Shown here: positions 43,037 to 51,370 of the stretch, in pieces
How positions within the stretch are numbered: position 1 is the stretch's first letter
Layout of the letters: each line of letters starts with the position of its first letter
Source of the DNA: CAVYBY01 sp963766935
GTDB taxonomy: Bacteria > Actinomycetota > UBA4738 > HRBIN12
Assembly (NCBI GenBank): GCA_963766935.1
Contig: CAVYBY010000002.1
Location: 124,001 to 188,000, forward strand
Direction of reading: 5' to 3'
DNA: 64,000 nucleotides
Position numbers and translations under genes: made by a program
The notes under the pieces: generated by a model
What the model was told of the DNA's origin: nothing
Database searches by the model: none
What the model saw: only the letters and a program-made list of their open reading frames with translations

Positions 43037-44283
43037 CACCGCAACACTCCTGATACTGACATGACGAGCAGGACACAGGCGACGCCCGAGAGGTCCATCA
43101 CGCTCGTGATGATGGGAACTCCATGGTTGTCGGGGTCGAGATCGAAGCGGTACGTGACGATCGCCAGGTAGTAGCCGGCGACGATCGTGACGGGCGTGAC
43201 GATGATCCCGGCAAGCATCGTCCCCCAGATGAGCCTTCCCGCGGAAGGCATCCCGGACAACCCGGTCAGCGTGCCCAGCCCGAAGGCGATCGCCCCGATC
43301 AGCGCGAACACGAACACCGCCAGCGCGGTGACGATGGTGGCGTCCAGAACCGCCGGCGCCTCGGGAAGGCCCGACGGCGTGATCACCCCGATCCGGAGCT
43401 TCGAGGTGATCCTCGAGGAGAAGATGCCGCCCAGGGCCCCCGCCTGGGAGACGAAGGGCGGGATGAGCGCCAGCAGGATCGGGACGGCGACGAGCTGCGG
43501 CTGGCGCGCCTGCTGGAAGGCTCCGGCGATCACGTCGAGGATGGGGGTGAGCAGGATCGTCGCGGTCATCTCGACCACGATGCGGCGAACGAGGGGGTCC
43601 CTGGCGCGGTAGGAGCGCACGGTGACGACCGCGGCCACGCCGATCGCGATGACCGCCGCCACGGCCGTGACGGACTCGTTGCGCACCAGAAACGTCGCGA
43701 GGAACAGGCTCGGCAACGTGGTCATGTCGCCCATGGCGGTCACCATCGGCGTGGAGACCGAGTCGAGATCCCATCCCAGCCGATACGAGAGCGCGGAGAG
43801 GCCGACCGTGATCCCGAGGATGAGGACGGATCCGATCGCCCCACCGACGATCGAGATCACCGCCAGCTTCAGGATCGAGATCGACATCGTCCCGAACGCC
43901 GCACCGGCGATCTTGGCAAGGGCTGCCAGCCAGAGCGAGGACGAGAACGTCGTCAGGATCGCCACGTCGACGTTGCGGCGCAGAACCCCGCCGCGCTCCA
44001 GCGTGATCTCGAGGAGCCCGGCCGCGTCGGCCGTGCCCAGGCGCGCGCCGATGGCGCCGAAGATCGTCCCCTTCATGCCGACCGCCGCCGGGATGAGCAC
44101 GAGCAGACCCGGGAGGTCCTGAAGGGTGCCGGTGAGGTGGGCGAGCGTCAGGCCGGCGACGAAGCCGGCGGCCGTGCTGAGCGTGAGCGCGACGGCAGCC
44201 TGACGGAGGGTACGAACCTCCGCCTTCCAGTAGCGCACGAGCCGTCGGGCTCGGCGCGGCAGCATGCGACGCGTTGATGCCAT
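43036..44283 (-). CDS. SLC41/MgtE-type divalent cation transporter
   Basis: 415 residues, about ten membrane helices, consisting of two MgtE integral-membrane repeats without the cytosolic CBS or N domains of classical MgtE. Repeat signatures are LLVLIPAAVGMKGTIFGAIG with LDSVSTPMVTAMGDMTTLPS, and IPPFVSQAGALGGIFSSRIT with PDNHGVPIITSVMDLSGVAC. This layout resembles SLC41 carriers (magnesium). The missing cytosolic sensor is replaced by the coupled PhoU-RCK_C protein encoded next. Confidence 0.85.
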   Translation of the reverse strand: MASTRRMLPRRARRLVRYWKAEVRTLRQAAVALTLSTAAGFVAGLTLAHLTGTLQDLPGLLVLIPAAVGMKGTIFGAIGARLGTADAAGLLEITLERGGVLRRNVDVAILTTFSSSLWLAALAKIAGAAFGTMSISILKLAVISIVGGAIGSVLILGITVGLSALSYRLGWDLDSVSTPMVTAMGDMTTLPSLFLATFLVRNESVTAVAAVIAIGVAAVVTVRSYRARDPLVRRIVVEMTATILLTPILDVIAGAFQQARQPQLVAVPILLALIPPFVSQAGALGGIFSSRITSKLRIGVITPSGLPEAPAVLDATIVTALAVFVFALIGAIAFGLGTLTGLSGMPSAGRLIWGTMLAGIIVTPVTIVAGYYLAIVTYRFDLDPDNHGVPIITSVMDLSGVACVLLVMSVSGVLR

Positions 44284-44372
44284 ACGGTCACCATGGGTTT
44301 CGCTCGCGTCCGGCCCCGGACGGGTCTCGGTGGAGCCCGGGGCAGTATCGCCCGCCGATGGGGGCCGGGCAA

Positions 44373-44388
44373 GCGTGCCCGGGCACGC
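44373..44388. repeat. Perfect 16-bp palindrome after a DNA glycosylase gene
   Basis: GCGTGCCCGGGCACGC, 19 nt beyond the stop of the HhH-GPD gene on the minus strand. It could form a 6-bp stem with a 4-nt loop and end that transcript. The remaining intergenic DNA (44284-44406) shows nothing else. Confidence 0.4.
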
Positions 44389-44406
44389 AAGGCCGGACCG
44401 GACCGG

Positions 44407-45330
44407 TCAGTCGACCCAGTCGCGCGTCACGAAGAGCCAGAACGCGAGCCCCGCGAACTCGCCGTAGCGACGAAAGCGCCTGGAGATCTGGACGTCGCTC
44501 GCGGGCGTCCGGCGTCCGGCCAGCCGCGTGTATGCGGGGCGGCTCCACGAATCCAGGATCAACCGGGAGTGCCGGCCGACGGTCATCATGATGTGCGCCG
44601 CCGCGTACGGGCCGACGCCCGGCAAGGCGAGCAGCTCCTGCTCCATCTCGTCGTCGGGAAGCTCCCCGGCCGGGGACCCGGCCAGCCGTTCCAGGTCGAG
44701 GTCGCCGCGGTCCACCATCCGCGCCAGCGATCGCAGATACGCGCCGCGGTACCCGGCCCTCGCCGTCCGGCGGTAGAAACGCTCGGGCGCGGCCGCCATC
44801 GCGGCGGGCGTGGGGAAGGCGTTCGTCAGCGGGCCGTCCCCGGACGTCGCCGGCTCGCCGAGGTGGGTCACCAGCGCGTCGACCATCCTGCGAGTCGCGC
44901 TCCAGGCGCAGTTGGTCGTGCACACCGTCTTGACGACGTCTTCGAAGACCGTCGGGCTCTGGATCATCCGCCCCGCGCCCGTCGCGGCCCACGCCAGGTC
45001 GGGATCACCCGCAAGCGCGGCGTAGAAACCGGAGAGGTCCTGGTCGAGCCGGAGGACGCGCCGGACTCCCGCGGCGACCGCGGCCTCGGTCGCCGCGCCG
45101 GCAGCGCGGCCGAGGATGCGAACCCGCGCTCGTCCGGAGCGGCGGGGTCGCGCGTCGATCAGCACGCGGCGTGGTCTCCCGCGCGGGACTCGCAGGGTCA
45201 GCTCCAGCGAGCGCGCCGCCTCGTCGAGGCGCATCGGGGAGAGCTCGGAGAAGCCGTGGCTCGTGAGCGTCCGCCAGAGGTCGACGGGCTCGCCGCCCGG
45301 GCCGCTCATCGCGATCTCGAGCTCGGTCAA
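44407..45330 (-). CDS. HhH-GPD base-excision DNA glycosylase (AlkA/OGG-like)
   Basis: 307 residues. The helix-hairpin-helix and catalytic region is LLALPGVGPYAAAHIMMTVG and SRLILDSWSRPAYTRLAG, with the conserved aspartate of LILDSW; no lysine of the bifunctional type precedes it in the hairpin, so a monofunctional alkylbase or similar glycosylase is likely. The N-terminal part has GRMIQSPTVFEDVVKTVCTT, as in OGG/AlkA proteins. TTG 45330 overlaps the CGNR gene stop (TTGA); ATG 45309 is an alternative start. Confidence 0.8.
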   Translation of the reverse strand: MTELEIAMSGPGGEPVDLWRTLTSHGFSELSPMRLDEAARSLELTLRVPRGRPRRVLIDARPRRSGRARVRILGRAAGAATEAAVAAGVRRVLRLDQDLSGFYAALAGDPDLAWAATGAGRMIQSPTVFEDVVKTVCTTNCAWSATRRMVDALVTHLGEPATSGDGPLTNAFPTPAAMAAAPERFYRRTARAGYRGAYLRSLARMVDRGDLDLERLAGSPAGELPDDEMEQELLALPGVGPYAAAHIMMTVGRHSRLILDSWSRPAYTRLAGRRTPASDVQISRRFRRYGEFAGLAFWLFVTRDWVD

Positions 45331-45917
45331 CCGGGGACCGCGGTCCCCTCTCGCTCGCGGAACCGCCGGACCTTGTTGCGGTTGCCGCAGGCCTGCATCG
45401 AGCACCACTTGCCGGAGTGGTTTCGGGAGGTGTCGTAGAAGACGGTCGTGCAGTTCGGGTCCGCGCACATTCGGAACTTGGACCACGTGCCGTCGAGCTG
45501 GGCGAGCAGCGAGATGCCGAGCAGACGGGCCACGGCCCCCCGCACCCCCGCGCCCGACGCGTGGATTCGCTTGTCGCCGAAACAGATCTGCAGTCCAGCC
45601 TCGTCCGCGGCCTCGTTGAGCACGTCGATCGCGGCCGTGTCCTGCGGCTCGCCCATGTTCTCGCGAACGCTCGAGACGAGCGCGGAGCGGATGCGCAGTG
45701 CCCAGGCGAGGTCGGCGTCGTCCGCATCGGCTGCGGGGACCAGATCCTCGTCCGCGAGCCACCAGCGAAGGGCGGCATCCTCGGGCTCGAGCGTCGCTCC
45801 CGAGTCCGCGTCGTGATCGTGCAGGGACAGCCAGCTCCGCACCAACTCCAGGTCGCCGGGGGCGGGGGAAGCGGCGGGGGAGCCGGCGTGAACGGGCTGC
45901 GGCCTGCGGGACACCAT
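45327..45917 (-). CDS. ABATE/CGNR zinc-finger regulator
   Basis: 196 residues: N-terminal ABATE domain (DLELVRSWLSLHDHD, DLAWALRIRSALVSSVRENM) and C-terminal CGNR finger FRMCADPNCTTVFYDTSRNH followed by GKWCSMQACGNRNKVRRFRE, with four cysteines and the CGNR motif. Proteins of this type are putative stress-linked transcription regulators. ATG 45917 has TATGCT ending 6 nt upstream (leaderless type) and faces a divergent promoter full of palindromes, which this protein may bind. Confidence 0.85.
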   Translation of the reverse strand: MVSRRPQPVHAGSPAASPAPGDLELVRSWLSLHDHDADSGATLEPEDAALRWWLADEDLVPAADADDADLAWALRIRSALVSSVRENMGEPQDTAAIDVLNEAADEAGLQICFGDKRIHASGAGVRGAVARLLGISLLAQLDGTWSKFRMCADPNCTTVFYDTSRNHSGKWCSMQACGNRNKVRRFREREGTAVPG

Positions 45918-45923
45918 GCGGTG

Positions 45924-45929
45924 AGCATA
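45924..45929 (-). promoter_or_regulatory. -10 hexamer TATGCT of the CGNR gene, leaderless-type
   Basis: Minus-strand TATGCT ends 6 nt before the ATG. The palindrome GTCAACcaccGTTGAC lies just upstream, where the -35 region should be. Confidence 0.45.
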
Positions 45930-45934
45930 CCCCT

Positions 45935-45999
45935 GTCAACCACCGTTGACCACTTGACTGGTTACCGGCGTAACCTGTATATACCGTGTATCAGGTTAC
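45935..45999. promoter_or_regulatory. Divergent promoter with three nested palindromes
   Basis: Palindrome 1: GTCAACcaccGTTGAC, 45935-45950. Palindrome 2: GGTTACcggcGTAACC, 45960-45975, with the same 6-4-6 geometry. Palindrome 3: arms GTAACCTG 45970-45977 and CAGGTTAC 45992-45999, 14 nt apart. A plus-strand promoter TTGACT (45954-45959), 18 nt, TATATA (45978-45983) is embedded, so a bound protein would block or position polymerase. GGTTAC half-sites occur three times. Confidence 0.7.
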
Positions 46000-46034
46000 G
46001 GCCTCGGGCGGCCGTCGGGGAGAAGGAGGAGACC

Positions 46035-46427
46035 ATGCACTCGCTCATCAACGAAGAGCTGGGGCGGGCCAAGATGGCGGAGCTGCGGGCACGGGCCGAA
46101 TCGGGTGGACACGCGCGCGCGGCCGCGGTGCAGCGCGAGATGCTCGCCGCGGAGCGGGCCCGGGCCGGGGTCGAGCCGCCGAACGAGGGCGTCTTCGAGA
46201 CGTGGGAAGCCTGGCTCGCGATCTTCGTCTCGGCGGCCTTCCTTGCCGTTGCGTTCGCGGCCGGGCCGTGGAGGGGGCTGGTGGTCTTTGCGGGCGTGGT
46301 GGTGGCCGTGGCGGCCGCGGGATTCTGGTTCGGAGCCGACTCGCGCGACCCCGACCAGCGTTGGCCGTTTGCCGCTCCGGAGCGTCGGCGGGCCGGCTGC
46401 CCCGACGCCGGTACCATCCGTTCGTGA
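46035..46427 (+). CDS. Small membrane protein, unknown function
   Basis: 130 residues. A charged helical N terminus (HSLINEELGRAKMAELRARA, then QREMLAAERARAG) is followed by two membrane helices (AWLAIFVSAAFLAVAFAA, LVVFAGVVVAVAAAGFWFG) and a short basic tail. ATG 46035 has a strong AAGGAGGA ribosome site. The gene is driven by the palindrome-containing promoter shared divergently with the CGNR regulator. No known family recognised. Confidence 0.65.
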   Translation: MHSLINEELGRAKMAELRARAESGGHARAAAVQREMLAAERARAGVEPPNEGVFETWEAWLAIFVSAAFLAVAFAAGPWRGLVVFAGVVVAVAAAGFWFGADSRDPDQRWPFAAPERRRAGCPDAGTIRS

Positions 46428-46720
46428 TCGAGTTCACCGACTGGGCCGTCGACATCCTCAGCCGCTCGGAGTCCGCGGCCCGCCGCTTCAACCCGGACGC
46501 GAGGCTCCGGCTTCTGCGTGAGGGATCCGCCGTCCGGTTCGAGCTGGCGGAGGAGCCACAGCCGGAGGACGAGCCGGTCACGCACGAGTCCGGATTCACC
46601 CTCTGGGTCGAGCGAGGTCTCGACGGCGTCGTCGACGTGGTCGAGCCGCACGATCAGCTGATCCTTCGGCCCCCCGGCTCTACCGAACGCAGCGTCCGCC
46701 CGGCCGGCGAGCCCGCCTAG
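46424..46720 (+). CDS. Small protein, HesB/IscA-like outline without cysteines
   Basis: 98 residues: IEFTDWAVDILSRSESAARR, LRLLREGSAVRFELAEEPQP, ESGFTLWVERGLDGVVDVVE, LILRPPG. The succession of strands resembles degenerate A-type iron-sulfur carriers, but none of the cluster cysteines is present, so it cannot carry a cluster in that way. GTG 46424 overlaps the preceding stop (GTGA). Convergent stops with the pterin dehydratase gene overlap by 3-4 nt. Confidence 0.5.
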   Translation: MIEFTDWAVDILSRSESAARRFNPDARLRLLREGSAVRFELAEEPQPEDEPVTHESGFTLWVERGLDGVVDVVEPHDQLILRPPGSTERSVRPAGEPA

Positions 46721-47007
46721 CCGGCCGGTTCCGCGGCCGCCTCGATCGTCGCCGCGAGCGCGACGTCCTTCTCGGTCACGCCACCCTCGTCGTGCGTGGA
46801 CAGGGACACCACGACGCGGTTGTAGTGGTTCTCGAGATCCGGGTGATGACGCGCCGCCTCGGCCACATCGGCGATCCGAACGATGAACTCGATCGCGGCC
46901 CGATAGCGCGGGAAGCGAAACTCCTTCCGGATGGCCGACGACTCGAGCGTCCATCCCGGGAGCCGTCCCAGGGCCTCCTCGATCTCGTGGTCCGAGAGCT
47001 TCGCCAT
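46717..47007 (-). CDS. Pterin-4a-carbinolamine dehydratase
   Basis: 96-residue PCD/DCoH-fold enzyme: LSDHEIEEALGRLPGWTLES, FRFPRYRAAIEFIVRIADVA, and EAARHHPDLENHYNRVVVSL with the catalytic histidine pair HHPD. It recycles tetrahydropterin cofactor or acts in molybdopterin-related metabolism. ATG 47007 has TAGGGT ending 7 nt upstream. Confidence 0.93.
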   Translation of the reverse strand: MAKLSDHEIEEALGRLPGWTLESSAIRKEFRFPRYRAAIEFIVRIADVAEAARHHPDLENHYNRVVVSLSTHDEGGVTEKDVALAATIEAAAEPAG

Positions 47008-47014
47008 GGCGGCG

Positions 47015-47020
47015 ACCCTA
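47015..47020 (-). promoter_or_regulatory. -10 hexamer TAGGGT, leaderless-type
   Basis: Minus-strand TAGGGT ends 7 nt before the ATG of the pterin dehydratase gene and overlaps the stop codon of the upstream MFS gene. Confidence 0.4.
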
Positions 47021-48316
47021 GCGCGGTTCCTCCTCGGCGGACTCCACCGAGTGCCCGGCTTGGTAGCGGCGAAGCGCCGGGAACGCACCGGTGACGATCA
47101 GCGCGCCGACGATGCAGGCGATGCCGCCGGAGACCACGCTGAACGCCGGGCTGACGGCCTGCGCCACGAGGCCGGCTTCCAGGTCGCCCAGACGCGGGCC
47201 GCCCGTGACCACGAAGATGTGGATGCCGGAGAGACGTCCGCGCAGCCGGTCGGGAACTCCCACCTGCAGGATCGTGGAGCGGAAGATCGCGCTGATCACG
47301 TCGGCCCAGCCGGCCGCCCCCAGCAGGACGAGGGCGAGCGGCAGGTTCCCCACCAGGCCGAACGACGCGATCGCGGCGCCCCACGCAGCCACGGCCAGCG
47401 CGACGGCCCTGCCCTGATGCTGCACGCGCCGGGTCCATCCGGACGTGACGGCGCCCAGCACCGCCCCGACGGCGGGCGCCGTGAACAGCAGGCCGACGAC
47501 GCCCGGCCCCCGGTGGAACTGCGAGATCGCCAGGAACGTGAAGAGCGCGCGGGGCATCCCGAAGACCATGGCGACCAGGTCGATCGCGAAGGTCGACTGG
47601 AGCAGCTTGCTGGACCGGACGTAGGCGAGCCCTTCGACGATGGCCCCCCATCCGGTCGGTGAGTGCTCCTCGATCTCGGGCCGGACGGGCTTGATCCGGA
47701 ATGCCGCGTACAGCATGGCGAGATAGGTCACGAGGTCGGTCCCGTAGGCCCACTTCACGCCGAACCGCGCCACCAGGACACCGGCGAGGGCCGGCCCGAG
47801 AAGCGCGGTGCCGTTCCACAGGATCTGGTTCAGCGCCGCCACCGCCGGGATCAGCTCGTTGCCGACCAGCCGGGGGGCGATCGCCGATCGCGTCGGGCCG
47901 TCGATCGCCGAGGACGCCGCGATGGCCGCGATGCCGCCGTAGACGAGGAAGAGCGAGGGCCGGTCGATCAGGGCGCTCGTGAGCAGCAGGGCGGAGCCGA
48001 TCATCGACCCGATCTGGGCGAGGATCAGCAGGTGACGCCGGTCCCACCGATCGAGCACGGGCGCGCCGAGCAAGGAGCCGAGGGCAAGGGCCGCGAGCCA
48101 GACGAGTCCGGTGATGCCGACCGCCGCCTCGCTGCCGGTCAGCGCCGTCACCTGGATGAACACGCCGACGAGCGAGAACTGCCAGCCGATCTCCGAGATG
48201 AGAAGCCCCGTCCACAGCAGCCGGAAATCGCGCGAGACGCGGAACGGCGTGAAGTCGATTGCCAGCGCGCGGATATGCCTGGACGCGGCTCGGCGGCGTC
48301 CAGGCTCCTTGCTCAC
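47018..48316 (-). CDS. MFS transporter, EntS/enterobactin-exporter-like
   Basis: 432 residues, about twelve membrane helices. The N terminus FRVSRDFRLLWTGLLISEIG and QFSLVGVFIQVTALTGSEAA, then PVLDRWDRRHLLILAQIGSM, match the EntS/MFS_3 group of exporters. C-terminal FRSTILQVGVPDRLRGRLSG is also typical. Substrate (siderophore, drug) unknown; no siderophore genes nearby. GTG 48316 has TACCGT ending 6 nt upstream. Confidence 0.85.
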   Translation of the reverse strand: MSKEPGRRRAASRHIRALAIDFTPFRVSRDFRLLWTGLLISEIGWQFSLVGVFIQVTALTGSEAAVGITGLVWLAALALGSLLGAPVLDRWDRRHLLILAQIGSMIGSALLLTSALIDRPSLFLVYGGIAAIAASSAIDGPTRSAIAPRLVGNELIPAVAALNQILWNGTALLGPALAGVLVARFGVKWAYGTDLVTYLAMLYAAFRIKPVRPEIEEHSPTGWGAIVEGLAYVRSSKLLQSTFAIDLVAMVFGMPRALFTFLAISQFHRGPGVVGLLFTAPAVGAVLGAVTSGWTRRVQHQGRAVALAVAAWGAAIASFGLVGNLPLALVLLGAAGWADVISAIFRSTILQVGVPDRLRGRLSGIHIFVVTGGPRLGDLEAGLVAQAVSPAFSVVSGGIACIVGALIVTGAFPALRRYQAGHSVESAEEEPR

Positions 48317-48322
48317 GCGCAG

Positions 48323-48328
48323 ACGGTA
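48323..48328 (-). promoter_or_regulatory. -10 hexamer TACCGT, leaderless-type
   Basis: Minus-strand TACCGT ends 6 nt before the GTG of the MFS gene. Confidence 0.4.
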
Positions 48329-48343
48329 TCGAAGACGAAGCGG

Positions 48344-49684
48344 TCAGCCCGCCACGGCGTCGATCGCCTGCTCGAGCACCTCCAGCCCGTCGGCCAGCAA
48401 CGCCTCGTCGATGGTGAGCGGGGGGAGGAGCCGAACGACGTTGCCGTAGGTTCCGGCCGTCAGGACCACGACCCCGTTCTCGAGACAACGGCGGCCGATC
48501 TCGTTCATCTGCTCGGCCGCGAGCGGCTCTTTCGTTTCGCGGTCCGAGACGAGCTCGGCGGCGCACATGGCTCCGCGGCCCCGGACGTCGCCGACGATCT
48601 CGTGACGGCCCGCCAGCCGCTGCAGGCTGGCCATCATCGTCTCGCCGACGCGGAGCGAACGCTCGAGCAGCCCCTCGCGCTCGATCTTGTCGAGCACGGC
48701 CAGGGCGGCCGCGGCGGCCACGGGGTTACCGCCGTAGGTTCCGCCCAGCCCGCCGACGTGCACCGCGTCCATGATCTCGGCGGTCCCGGTCACGGCGCTG
48801 ATCGGCAGGCCCCCACCCATCGACTTGGCGGTCGTCACCAGGTCCGGGACGACCCCTTCGTCCTCGATGGCGCACCAGCGACCGGCGCGGCCCATGCCGG
48901 ATTGGATCTCGTCGGCGATGAACACGATGCCGCTTGCCTTCGCGAATCCGGCGAGGCCGGAGACGAAGCCCGGTGCCGGCACGACGAACCCGCCTTCGCC
49001 CTGGATGGGCTCGAGGATGATGGCCGCGATGTTCTCCTCGCCGATGTGCTTGTGCATCTCGTCGAGCGCGTATGCGAGGGCCTCCTCGGCGCACCGGTCC
49101 GGCCCGCTCGGCCAGCGGTAGGGGTAGGCGAACGGGAGGCGGTAGATCTCTGGGGCGAACGGGCCCATGCCCTGCTTGTACGGCATCACTTTCGCCGTCA
49201 GCGACATCGCGAGCAGCGTGCGTCCGTGGAAGGCGTGGTCGAAGGTGACGATCGCTTGACGGCCGGTGGCCTTGCGCGCGATCTTCACCGCGTTCTCGAC
49301 GGCCTCGGCGCCCGAATTCGCGAACATCGTCTTCTTCGCGGCCTCACCCGGCATCAGCGCGTTGAGGCGCTCGGCCAGCTCGATGTAGGGCTCGTTCGCG
49401 GTGACGTGAAAGCACGTGTGCGTATCGAGCTCGAGCTGCCGCGCGGCGGCCTCGATCACCTCGGGGGCCGAGTGTCCGACGTTCAGCACGGAGATGCCGG
49501 TCGCGAGGTCGATCAGCCGGTTGCCGTCGACGTCCTCGATGATGGCCCCGGCCGCGCGGGCCGTGACGATCGGGTGCAGGTTGGCCACACCGGCCGGCAC
49601 GGCCGCCGCTCGCCGCGCGAACCACTCGCGCGAGCGGGGCCCGGGGATGTCGGTAACGAGCTTTCGTTCCTGGGGGATATCCAT
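48344..49684 (-). CDS. gabT: 4-aminobutyrate aminotransferase
   Basis: 446-residue class III PLP aminotransferase converting GABA and 2-oxoglutarate to succinate semialdehyde and glutamate. ANSGAEAVENAVKIARKATG, HAFHGRTLLAMSLT, IILEPIQGEGGFVVPAPGFV, FIADEIQSGMGRAGRWCAIE, and the PLP lysine in VTTAKSMGGGLPISAVTG are present. ATG 49684 precedes MDIPQERKLVTDIPGPRSRE, typical of GabT. Divergent from the PucR-type regulator, and adjacent to aldehyde dehydrogenase genes of the same pathway. Confidence 0.92.
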   Translation of the reverse strand: MDIPQERKLVTDIPGPRSREWFARRAAAVPAGVANLHPIVTARAAGAIIEDVDGNRLIDLATGISVLNVGHSAPEVIEAAARQLELDTHTCFHVTANEPYIELAERLNALMPGEAAKKTMFANSGAEAVENAVKIARKATGRQAIVTFDHAFHGRTLLAMSLTAKVMPYKQGMGPFAPEIYRLPFAYPYRWPSGPDRCAEEALAYALDEMHKHIGEENIAAIILEPIQGEGGFVVPAPGFVSGLAGFAKASGIVFIADEIQSGMGRAGRWCAIEDEGVVPDLVTTAKSMGGGLPISAVTGTAEIMDAVHVGGLGGTYGGNPVAAAAALAVLDKIEREGLLERSLRVGETMMASLQRLAGRHEIVGDVRGRGAMCAAELVSDRETKEPLAAEQMNEIGRRCLENGVVVLTAGTYGNVVRLLPPLTIDEALLADGLEVLEQAIDAVAG

Positions 49685-49750
49685 GCGGGGAGTGTCCTGC
49701 CACCGGCTCCTTCTGTCAGTCGGGGGTGCGGACGAACCTCGCGGCGTTCT

Positions 49751-49809
49751 TTGTCCAGAACGTCCAGTCAAGGTTCGGGTCCTCGCTGCGGCTGGACGTT
49801 TCGTACAAT
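49751..49809 (+). promoter_or_regulatory. Putative PucR-type operator and leaderless promoter
   Basis: AACGTCCAG (49759-49767) and CTGGACGTT (49792-49800) form a perfect inverted repeat; an extra GTCCAG precedes the first arm. TACAAT at 49804-49809 ends 7 nt before the regulator's GTG. The same TGGACG half-site recurs upstream of the aldehyde dehydrogenase gene. Confidence 0.55.
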
Positions 49810-49816
49810 CGCGATC

Positions 49817-51361
49817 GTGCCGGCCTCGGTGCGCGACATCGCCTCGATCCCTGGGATGCCCCTTCGGCTGCTCGCCGGGGCGGGACAGGCCGATCGCCCG
49901 ATCCGGTGGGTCCACGTGAGCGAGCTGGAGGATCCGACGCCCTGGTTGAAGGGGGGCGAGCTCCTGCTGACGACCGGGATGGGGGTGGGCCGGGCGGCGG
50001 CGAAGCAGACCGCGTTTGTCACGCGCCTGGCCGAGGCCGGGCTGGCCGGTCTCGGGTTCGGGCTCGGCTTCACCCACGATGTGATCCCGAAGGCGGTCGT
50101 CAAAGCCGCCACCGACCTCGACTTCCCGCTCCTCGAGGTGCCCTACCCCGTGCCGTTCATCGCCATCACCGAGGCGGTGTTCAGCCGGAGCGTCGCCGAG
50201 CAGGTGGAGATGCTGCAGCGAGCGGTCGACGCCGAGCACTCGCTCACCCGCGCGGTCATGGAAGGAGGCGGGATCGAGCGAATCGCCGGCTCGTTGGCGG
50301 AGGTGACGGGCGGCTGGGCCCTGCTGCTCGATCTCCACGGCGTCCCGCTCGCGGCCACGTCGCGATCCGCCTCCTCGCGTGCCGAACGCCTGTGGAAGGA
50401 GCTGGCCTCGGTGCGTCCCGAGGGCTCCAGCTTCAGCGTGAGCCTGGTCGACCGCGGCCACCACGTCTGGATCCAGCCGGTGGGCGCGCTCGGCCGCGTC
50501 GAGGCGTTCCTCGCCGTCGGCAAACCCGAGCAACCGAGTCAGCTCGACCGGATCGTGGCCGGTCACGCCCTCAGCCTGTTCGCGATCGAGCTCGCCAAGT
50601 CGAGGGCGGTCGCGGACGCCGAACGCCGGCTGCAGGGCGACTTCTTCGACCGCCTCGCCGGCGGGGAGCTGCCGGAGGCGGAGGCTGCGCAGGGCCTTGC
50701 GCGATTCGGATTCGACCGCGGCGCCGCCCTCGTGGTGGTGGCGCTTTCGGGTGGGGACCCGGACGCGCTGGCGCTCGCGGCCACGGACATCCGCTCACGC
50801 TCGGACGGCGGGTTCCTGGTCTCGGCTCGCGACGACGGCGTCTTCGTGCTGGTTCCGGCGGACCCGCCCGTGGATCTGGGCGCCCTCGCCGCCGTGCTGG
50901 GCCCTCGCAGCGGGGTTGAGGTTCGGCTCGGCGCCGGGTCGGCGGTCGGCGTCGCCGAGGTCGGGCGCTCCCTTCAGGAGGCAACCTACGCGCTGCGCGT
51001 CTGTCGTCTGGAGGGGTGGACGCACGCGGGGTTCGAGGATCTCGGCACGTACCGGCTCTTGTTGTCGATGACCGAGCCCGACGCGCTTCGGGCGTTCGCC
51101 GACGCGATGCTCGCGCCGCTCGAGACCTACGACCGCGATCAGGGAGGGGAGCTCGTGCTCTCGTTGCAGGCCTATCTCCTTGCCAATGCGCGGTGGGAAG
51201 CTGCCGCTGCCGAGCTCTTCGTGCACCGGCACACGCTGCGCTACCGCATGCGAAAGGTGGAGGAGCTGACCGGCCGCGATCTCGCCAGCTCCTTCGATCG
51301 GATGGAGTTCTGGCTTGCGCTCCGGGCCCGCGACCTGCTCGTCGAGGACCGGACCGGATGA
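49817..51361 (+). CDS. PucR-type transcriptional regulator of amine/GABA catabolism
   Basis: 514 residues: N-terminal PucR ligand domain (VRDIASIPGMPLRLLAGAGQ, RWVHVSELEDPTPWLKGGEL, LLTTGMG), central GGDEF-like/CdaR region, and C-terminal PucR helix-turn-helix (LLLSLQAYL-type VLSLQAYLLANARWEAAAAE, LFVHRHTLRYRMRKVEELTG, DLASSFDRMEFWLALR). PucR-type activators control GABA use in Corynebacterium; here the gene lies between gabT and patD. GTG 49817 gives the family start and follows TACAAT by 7 nt. Confidence 0.88.
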   Translation: MPASVRDIASIPGMPLRLLAGAGQADRPIRWVHVSELEDPTPWLKGGELLLTTGMGVGRAAAKQTAFVTRLAEAGLAGLGFGLGFTHDVIPKAVVKAATDLDFPLLEVPYPVPFIAITEAVFSRSVAEQVEMLQRAVDAEHSLTRAVMEGGGIERIAGSLAEVTGGWALLLDLHGVPLAATSRSASSRAERLWKELASVRPEGSSFSVSLVDRGHHVWIQPVGALGRVEAFLAVGKPEQPSQLDRIVAGHALSLFAIELAKSRAVADAERRLQGDFFDRLAGGELPEAEAAQGLARFGFDRGAALVVVALSGGDPDALALAATDIRSRSDGGFLVSARDDGVFVLVPADPPVDLGALAAVLGPRSGVEVRLGAGSAVGVAEVGRSLQEATYALRVCRLEGWTHAGFEDLGTYRLLLSMTEPDALRAFADAMLAPLETYDRDQGGELVLSLQAYLLANARWEAAAAELFVHRHTLRYRMRKVEELTGRDLASSFDRMEFWLALRARDLLVEDRTG

Positions 51362-51370
51362 TCGCGAGGT

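Noticed and set aside
46424..46720. Calling the 98-residue protein a functional iron-sulfur carrier
   Set aside because: No cysteines are present.
47663..49816. Long in-frame extension upstream of the PucR-type regulator
   Set aside because: It runs antisense to the MFS and gabT genes and has no family sequence; the PucR domain starts at the GTG 49817.
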